Shown here in pieces: positions 58,796-64,000 of a stretch of 64,000 bases of DNA. The stretch is from Bermanella sp040371755. GTDB lineage: Bacteria > Pseudomonadota > Gammaproteobacteria > Pseudomonadales > Oceanobacteraceae. Below the pieces are notes generated by a model. The model was not told the origin of the DNA. It saw nothing but the letters and a program-made list of their open reading frames with translations, and did no database searches. The stretch spans positions 122,230 to 186,229 of the forward strand of contig NZ_BAABWE010000009.1 in NCBI RefSeq assembly GCF_040371755.1, in the 5' to 3' direction. Both the position numbers and the translations under genes were made by a program. The first letter of the stretch is position 1, and every line of letters begins with the position of its first letter.

Positions 58796-59484
58796 GATTC
58801 ACTCCAATAAAATTTAACTGGGCATTCATCCTGGTGTATCAAATAATAGATAGGCAATATTGTCTCAGGGTTTGGCTGTTGCATGTTTTCGATAACAGAC
58901 CGCTTAGCCTCGCCACAAACAAAAACATATAAACATTTTGCTCTTAATAAATACGACAGTGTTAAACTCATTCTGGCTGGTTTGCCTTCTGGGCAAGCAG
59001 GCAAACAAGGTGCTGTTTGATTAAGATCTAGTAGTTGTTCTGTATTTTCCATATTTGGAAAAATAGAAGCAAAGTGACCATCATCACCCATGCCTAATAT
59101 GGCGTAATCTATTTTTTTTACAGCTTTGTTAAGTAAGTCAGCGGTTCTTAATTGGCCTGCCATTGGTGTGATTTCTGAATTTTTTAACCCAAAAAACAAA
59201 CATGACTTAGCTTCATTTTGTAACAAGGTTTGCTTGATCATACGTTCATTACTATCTGGGTGCTCAACATCCACCCAGCGTTCATCGGTTAAGCTTACCT
59301 TTACTTTTTGCCAAGGTATTTCCACTTCACTTAATTGTGAATAAAAATCTTTTGGTGTATTCCCTCCTGCTAGTGCAATAGATACCTGATTGCTGCCTTG
59401 CAAGGTTTCACTTAAACGAGCAGACACATCGTCCAATAATGCACTTTCACAAGCCTGACGATTTGAAAACGCAAAGAAATCCAT
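58792..59484 (-). CDS. pgl: 6-phosphogluconolactonase
   Basis: 230 residues from MDFFAFSNRQACESALLDD. The open frame continues 26 codons upstream inside zwf, but this start directly follows the zwf stop codon (one-base gap). Family marks: ISIALAGGNTPKDFY-like region, SLTDERWVDVEHPDSNERM, and ILGMGDDGHFASIFPN. The product hydrolyses 6-phosphogluconolactone. Second gene of the Entner-Doudoroff operon. Confidence 0.92.
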   Translation of the reverse strand: MDFFAFSNRQACESALLDDVSARLSETLQGSNQVSIALAGGNTPKDFYSQLSEVEIPWQKVKVSLTDERWVDVEHPDSNERMIKQTLLQNEAKSCLFFGLKNSEITPMAGQLRTADLLNKAVKKIDYAILGMGDDGHFASIFPNMENTEQLLDLNQTAPCLPACPEGKPARMSLTLSYLLRAKCLYVFVCGEAKRSVIENMQQPNPETILPIYYLIHQDECPVKFYWSES

Positions 59485-59485
59485 A

Positions 59486-60958
59486 CTAATTATTTTCCTG
59501 CCATAAACGACCGTCTTTCGCCAAAAGAAGTGTTGACGCAGCTGGTCCCCATGATCCAGCACTATATGGCTCTGGACGTTGATCCGCTTGTTGCCAAAAT
59601 TCTAAAATCGGATCAGCCCACTGCCAAGCGCTCATTAATTCATCTTCACGCAAAAACAACGTCGCATTACCATTGATCGCATCCGCTAATAGGCGCTCGT
59701 AAGCATCTGGAACGCGTTTCTTTTCGCCAGTATTATTCAAACTTAATGTCATCGGGCGAACCTGCATGTGATTGCCCACTCTTTTTTCACACATTTGCAA
59801 GCGAACCCCTTCATCGGGCTGTAATCGAAACACCAGTTTATTCGCCATGGTTTTTTTATTTTGCATTTCAAATAGGCTATGAGGCACTTCTTTAAACTGC
59901 ACAACAATTTCACAAGCCCTTTCAGCTAATCGCTTACCGGTTCGTAAATAAAAAGGCACCCCCGCCCAACGCCAATTATCAATTTCAGCTTTTAGCGCTA
60001 CAAATGTATCCGTGTAGGAGTCTTGACTCACGCCGGGTTCATCACGGTATTTAGGCACCATTTCGCTACCTTTAGAAGTTTGAATCATTCCTGCATCGTA
60101 TTGCCCACGAACCACTTTATCTAACAAGTCGTCACCAATAATAGGTTTTAACGCTTTAATTACTTTTACTTTTTCATCTCGTACTGATTCTGGCTCCATT
60201 GAAGCCGGTGGTTCCATGGCTGTCATACATAGCAACTGCAGTAAATGGTTTTGCAGCATATCCCGTAATGCACCTGTTCCTTCATAAAAGCCAGCCCGTT
60301 GCTCGACTCCTACGGTTTCAGAAATGGTGATTTGAACGTGGTCTATGTATCGTTGATTCCATTGATGTTCAAAAATTGAGTTTGCAAAACGCAGTGCTAA
60401 TAAATTCTGAACGGTTTCTTTACCCAAGTAATGATCTATACGATAAATTTGAGACTCATCAAAAAACTCCGCTACTCGACGATTAATGGCTTCTCCACTC
60501 CGGTAATCGCTACCTATGGGTTTTTCTAATACGATAATACTTTGCTCATTGATAACATCTTGGGCAAAGAGCTGTTCTGATATTTCGGGGTACAAACGGG
60601 AGTGAACCGCACAATAGTAAACATTTCGACGGTTATTCGTTTTCAGTTTTTTAGCTAGTTTTGTATAACCAGCGGCTTTGTCTAGATCCATCCCTAAATG
60701 ACGAATCCGGCTGGCGAATGCTTTCCATTGCTTTTCGTCGATTTCGGTACCGTGTTGGTGCGCAGCTTCTTTAATATGCTCTAAATAAGGTTCAAGAGAG
60801 GTATTATTTCGAGTGATTGCCCATATACACCCCTCTTCATGAAGTCTTCCATCAAGATGCAAGTAATAAAGCGCTGGAATCAGCTTTCGTAGGGCTAAAT
60901 CCCCTGATGCGCCAAACAAAACCAAGTCAAATGGCTCTGTTATATCTGGCATACGCAT
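59486..60958 (-). CDS. zwf: Glucose-6-phosphate 1-dehydrogenase
   Basis: 490 residues, AAGGAG eight bases before the ATG. N-terminal dinucleotide-binding FGASGDLALRKLIPALY (about 14-30), substrate motif YRIDHYLGKETVQNLL (histidine and lysine), and NNWRWAGVPFYLRTGKRL-type motif (IDNWRWAGVPFYLRTGKRL). It produces NADPH while feeding the Entner-Doudoroff pathway. First gene of the operon zwf-pgl-edd-eda. HexR commonly controls such operons, but I found no convincing site in the 258-base upstream spacer. Confidence 0.96.
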   Translation of the reverse strand: MRMPDITEPFDLVLFGASGDLALRKLIPALYYLHLDGRLHEEGCIWAITRNNTSLEPYLEHIKEAAHQHGTEIDEKQWKAFASRIRHLGMDLDKAAGYTKLAKKLKTNNRRNVYYCAVHSRLYPEISEQLFAQDVINEQSIIVLEKPIGSDYRSGEAINRRVAEFFDESQIYRIDHYLGKETVQNLLALRFANSIFEHQWNQRYIDHVQITISETVGVEQRAGFYEGTGALRDMLQNHLLQLLCMTAMEPPASMEPESVRDEKVKVIKALKPIIGDDLLDKVVRGQYDAGMIQTSKGSEMVPKYRDEPGVSQDSYTDTFVALKAEIDNWRWAGVPFYLRTGKRLAERACEIVVQFKEVPHSLFEMQNKKTMANKLVFRLQPDEGVRLQMCEKRVGNHMQVRPMTLSLNNTGEKKRVPDAYERLLADAINGNATLFLREDELMSAWQWADPILEFWQQADQRPEPYSAGSWGPAASTLLLAKDGRLWQENN

Positions 60959-61169
60959 AGGTCATCTCCTTAAACTGGTGCAATATGGCATTTGTATCAC
61001 CTTAGCGGTGCATTAAAATTATCACTATAAGTTATTTGACGCTAACGAGTTCTCAGGTTGATATTCCTGCAGTATCTATGCCCGCTTAAAGATCAGCGTC
61101 TTAGTTTCACTACATATGTATAGCTACCTATTTAATTAATACACTCAACTTGAGCGTTTCTGAAGGCAT

Positions 61170-61193
61170 AAAAAAAGCCGCTAATGCGGCTTT
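61170..61193 (-). terminator. Terminator after the sialidase-like operon
   Basis: AAAGCCGC, TAAT, GCGGCTTT with a six-base A run that reads as T on the minus strand. It lies 24 bases past the stop at 61217. Confidence 0.9.
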
Positions 61194-61216
61194 ATATCGT
61201 CCATTTTCACATGTTC

Positions 61217-61891
61217 TCATTTTGCAAAAATTGACCGGTTATATGGGAAACTAATATTTAGTAAGAATACAAAAACAGCAGCACTTTCGAACAGCTCGCT
61301 CGAGCGCGATACATCTTTAATCAATACTTGAGCAATGATAGCAATAGTAAACCAAGCAATGACTTGGTGGTAATGAGCAATCGGTACTCCTAATGTGTCA
61401 CAAAACCCCTTAAAACCTGTAGATTTACGATAAGCAAATGTAAAAACCAATAAATAGGTTAACAAGGCTAAACCCAGCAATGTGCTAAAAATAACTTTAT
61501 TAACTTTTTTACCCTCTACTATCAAGTTATGTAGATTTGTTTCCTGTTGTGCATTGTTTTGTTTAAACCACTCAGAACTTTCAATATTGAATATACGCTG
61601 ACCCCAAGAGATTTCCTCCCCTGCACCAAAAAAACAAACTAATGCTAAAAAAGCCCAAACAGCCAAAAATCCAGCATTCTTAGATTTTCTTAAGGAAATT
61701 ACTCTGTTTATGGCAACACAAAGTGATAGTAATAAACCCACTACGGTTAACCACTCTATGGGCCCATCTTCTTTTGCGAGTACCTTAGTATAATAATCCG
61801 GTGAAATAACTGCTGTCATACTGCCTATGAGTAAAACCAATAATATTAAAGGGTATGTAACCTTTTCTACTGAATGTAATGAATTAAACAT
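61217..61891 (-). CDS. Multi-pass membrane protein, unknown (operon gene 3)
   Basis: 224 residues from MFNSLHSVEKVTYPLILLVL; the ATG overlaps the stop of the upstream gene by eight bases. Roughly six membrane helices. A conserved-looking loop FFGAGEEISWGQRIFNIESS lies between helices; this acidic-tryptophan motif GEEISWGQR suggests a catalytic or metal-binding site on one membrane face. I do not recognise the family. Last gene of a three-gene unit with the sialidase-like protein. Confidence 0.65.
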   Translation of the reverse strand: MFNSLHSVEKVTYPLILLVLLIGSMTAVISPDYYTKVLAKEDGPIEWLTVVGLLLSLCVAINRVISLRKSKNAGFLAVWAFLALVCFFGAGEEISWGQRIFNIESSEWFKQNNAQQETNLHNLIVEGKKVNKVIFSTLLGLALLTYLLVFTFAYRKSTGFKGFCDTLGVPIAHYHQVIAWFTIAIIAQVLIKDVSRSSELFESAAVFVFLLNISFPYNRSIFAK

Positions 61892-62495
61892 TTTTTGATT
61901 CCACTGATTTTTGTAGATTAAACAACTTTTTAAGGCCATTAATAATAAAACTAGACGTACAAATTATAACCGCTATAGGGTCAATGATATAACTCCATAA
62001 ATTTTCACTTTCATAGAGTTTCAATCCATTTGCAATTAATGCCAAAGCTAATACCAAGGCCAATTGAGTTTGACCTAAAAACCAAAACAACAAGCCAAAT
62101 ATCGAACAAGTAGCCACCAAATATGGATATGCCTGATTATAGCTATAGCCTAATGCAAAAGGATCAAACTGAGTCGCACCTAAAGTCATTGGAAACATAA
62201 AAAGCCCTAATAACAAAACGGCTACTTTGAATGAAATTTGCACTTTAAACTTATTGGGGCGAACCACATTAAATAAATAACAAACAACCAAAAACATAGT
62301 CGTAATGCTTAAATCGGAAAAGAAACCTCTGACAAATTCTATTAACAACCAGTTATTCAGCGGTAATACTAAGGCTATCGCTACTAAAACATAGGCAACT
62401 GGCCAATACTTACCCCAGCGTTTCACTTGAAACACACCAAAGCAAACCGCCATAAAAATTAGCGCGCACGAAAAAAGTGAAATTAAAGCACTCAT
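61884..62495 (-). CDS. Multi-pass membrane protein, unknown (operon gene 2)
   Basis: 203 residues from MSALISLFSCALIFMAVCFG; GGAG lies eight bases upstream, and the start overlaps the sialidase stop (ATGA). About six to seven hydrophobic helices of nearly constant spacing with few charged residues. No motif recognised. Coupled both upstream and downstream, so the three products probably act together at the envelope. Confidence 0.65.
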   Translation of the reverse strand: MSALISLFSCALIFMAVCFGVFQVKRWGKYWPVAYVLVAIALVLPLNNWLLIEFVRGFFSDLSITTMFLVVCYLFNVVRPNKFKVQISFKVAVLLLGLFMFPMTLGATQFDPFALGYSYNQAYPYLVATCSIFGLLFWFLGQTQLALVLALALIANGLKLYESENLWSYIIDPIAVIICTSSFIINGLKKLFNLQKSVESKNV

Positions 62496-63646
62496 AGTAA
62501 CGTCTCCAACCATGCCTGATTCAATCTAATGTGTACAAAATTCTCACGATTCGATGTATAAATAATATGAAAGATATCCCCTTGTGTGGTCACCCAAGGA
62601 TAGCCATAGCGACCCTCATGGTTGTCGTCTTTATTAGGGTTTTCTAAATACTTTACAATTTTCCAACTTTTACCTTTATCTAGTGATACGGCTAAAGCCA
62701 AATTATTTCTAGGACGTTCCTTTTTTCTATTAGAGTCATTAAATAACATCCAAGTACGCTTTTTATTATCAACAAAAGCAAATACGGCTGCGTTCGGATT
62801 GTCTAATAAAGTAGGCTCATACTCGGACCAAGTCATACCAGAATCGTGGCTTTCACTGCGATGAATTTTTTCAATATCTCGACCACTGTCTCTCATCATG
62901 GCAATCATGGATTGATCATCATAACTAACAATACTAGGCTGAATGGTTATCTCGCCATCCGTAATACGATAACTATCCAAAACCTCACCATGCAGATTTA
63001 ATCGAATAATATGAGAGAATTCACCAATAAGTTCATGGTAAACAGGTAATCCGAACGTGCCGTCATTGTATGTGATCACATCATTTTTTATCAGCGTACT
63101 AATATTTAAAAAAGGAGTGACGACTAACCGCTTAGATGGATGCCATGTTTGACCATCATCAAAAGAAAGCACCATATTAATATTGCTAGTTGCCCAGCCA
63201 CCAATAGAAACAGACACATAAAATAAAGTAATCACACCACTTGGGTGCCTATATAAAACAGGATTTCCTAACTTTTTAATGAATCTGTTTAATTCATTTG
63301 CAGCCTGTAAACGATCCAAAACAGCGACAGGTGCCGACCAGACCTGATCATGGGTATTAAACACAGATGTAAACAACTGAACATCCGGCTTACCTTCACC
63401 TGTCCCACCATACCAAGCACCAAGCAAATTGCCGTTAGGTAGAGTAACTGCCGTCGCACTATGCATAGTGGGCGTATTATTCGCCCCAAATTCATAGTAC
63501 TCATACAATGGCTCGGATGCCAAATTTGATATAGAGAATTCTGTCGGCTTACTTTTTATACTACTCTCACCACTAAGTGATAAAGACAAAATGAGGCCAA
63601 TAGAGATTAAAAAAGGTAACCATAATTTTTTAACAAATTTAGACAC
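62492..63646 (-). CDS. Sialidase-like BNR-repeat protein, membrane-anchored
   Basis: 384 residues, GTG start with AGGAG eight bases upstream. N-terminal hydrophobic anchor or signal about 10-25 (LPFLISIGLILSLSLSG). Three Asp-boxes of the six-bladed beta-propeller: SFDDGQTW (161-168), SHDSGMTW (266-273), SLDKGKSW (321-328). TMHSATAVTLPNGNLLGAWY and GTGEGKPDV resemble the predicted neuraminidase (BNR_2) family. A true sialic-acid substrate is not established; other uronic or acidic glycans are possible. First gene of an operon with two membrane proteins. Confidence 0.8.
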   Translation of the reverse strand: MSKFVKKLWLPFLISIGLILSLSLSGESSIKSKPTEFSISNLASEPLYEYYEFGANNTPTMHSATAVTLPNGNLLGAWYGGTGEGKPDVQLFTSVFNTHDQVWSAPVAVLDRLQAANELNRFIKKLGNPVLYRHPSGVITLFYVSVSIGGWATSNINMVLSFDDGQTWHPSKRLVVTPFLNISTLIKNDVITYNDGTFGLPVYHELIGEFSHIIRLNLHGEVLDSYRITDGEITIQPSIVSYDDQSMIAMMRDSGRDIEKIHRSESHDSGMTWSEYEPTLLDNPNAAVFAFVDNKKRTWMLFNDSNRKKERPRNNLALAVSLDKGKSWKIVKYLENPNKDDNHEGRYGYPWVTTQGDIFHIIYTSNRENFVHIRLNQAWLETLL

Positions 63647-64000
63647 AAATACTCCTTATATTGCTATCTATTATCCTGTGGGAACCTAGCTGCTGCAAGC
63701 TAAGTAACATAATAGTGAAATGAATTTCTGAAAACATAGAGTACAAAAAACCATAAAATAAGCTGCAACTAGAAACACATACACATTATTAAGCGTAATG
63801 AAGATCAGAATCGACACCCTATCGTAGGTATTAATCTGACGAAGGTTTATCAGCTTTTAAAACTAAGGAGTTAAGGCTTTTACGCATCCGAGGGACGAGG
63901 CTAAGTAAAAGACTGAGGGCTTGGGTTTTGGGGTGTTTGGTTTAAATGTGATTTTCTAGTCTTATTTCTTAATACTAATTAAACGACTTAAAAAACTGAG
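63647..64000. other. 354-base terminal region with no gene recognised
   Basis: Contains the promoter side of the sialidase-like operon. A short interrupted repeat CTTTTAC...GTAAAAG (about 63877-63911) is present. No open frame with a ribosome site was seen; a gene may begin beyond the window. Confidence 0.4.

Noticed and set aside
63877..63911. CTTTTAC...GTAAAAG as a terminator or small RNA
   Set aside because: Weak seven-base arms, no T run and no gene known on either side within the window.

Overview
This 64 kb window looks like the chromosome of a marine gammaproteobacterium, probably from the Oceanospirillales/Pseudomonadales side. That placement is an inference. It rests on an AT-leaning genome of Pseudomonas-like gene families (TIGR02647 protein, TrmJ, CysE, ZapE/ZapG, FadD/FadL, a linked Entner-Doudoroff operon), an integron cassette fragment, and abundant intergenic repeats. 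No rRNA, tRNA or CRISPR array was seen.

Left part (1-13.4 kb, almost all minus strand): the 5' end of ndk, then sufE, fadD and a long iron-sulfur assembly cluster. Read in its own direction the cluster is trmJ, cysE, iscR, iscS, sufB, sufC, sufD, sufS, sufA, sufT. CysE leads to cysteine, IscS and SufS take sulfur from it, SufBCD is the scaffold, SufA and SufT carry or mature clusters, and IscR probably controls the operon through a near-perfect type 1 site over its promoter. suhB follows on the plus strand, but its catalytic residues are gone. Next comes a 44-residue arginine-tailed microprotein with its own signals.

Middle part (13.6-33 kb): a repeat-rich spacer with one AT-rich orphan gene; zapE/zapG cell-division genes around a hydrolase; cysDN for sulfate activation (CysN carries a decayed APS-kinase tail); a FadL-type porin; a decayed IS256-family element; a lipoprotein plus hybrid histidine kinase pair; a GIY-YIG-like protein; ahpC/ahpF for peroxide defence; a membrane protein, a methyltransferase, a DUF924 protein and a beta-carbonic anhydrase.

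Accessory part (33-38.9 kb): a YghU-like GST, then what reads as an integron cassette fragment without an integrase: two complete attC sites, one half attC, and three minus-strand cassette genes, including an HNH nuclease. A REP-associated tyrosine transposase element and a second, truncated copy sit inside the middle cassette. Two intergenic repeat families recur through the window. Family 1 has four clear copies, two of them inside the suf operon. Family 2 has three copies, at 13.7-14.1 kb and 38.6 kb.

Right part (38.9-64 kb): a TetR/oxidoreductase divergent pair with palindromic operators, a sodium:solute symporter, small YkgJ and RRM proteins, a MASE1-CHASE hybrid kinase, a truncated acetyltransferase, an RND efflux pump with its adaptor and divergent TetR regulator, a desaturase/O-methyltransferase pair, metabolic hydrolases, azoreductase, PAP2 phosphatase, the complete zwf-pgl-edd-eda operon, and a terminal operon of a sialidase-like protein with two membrane proteins.
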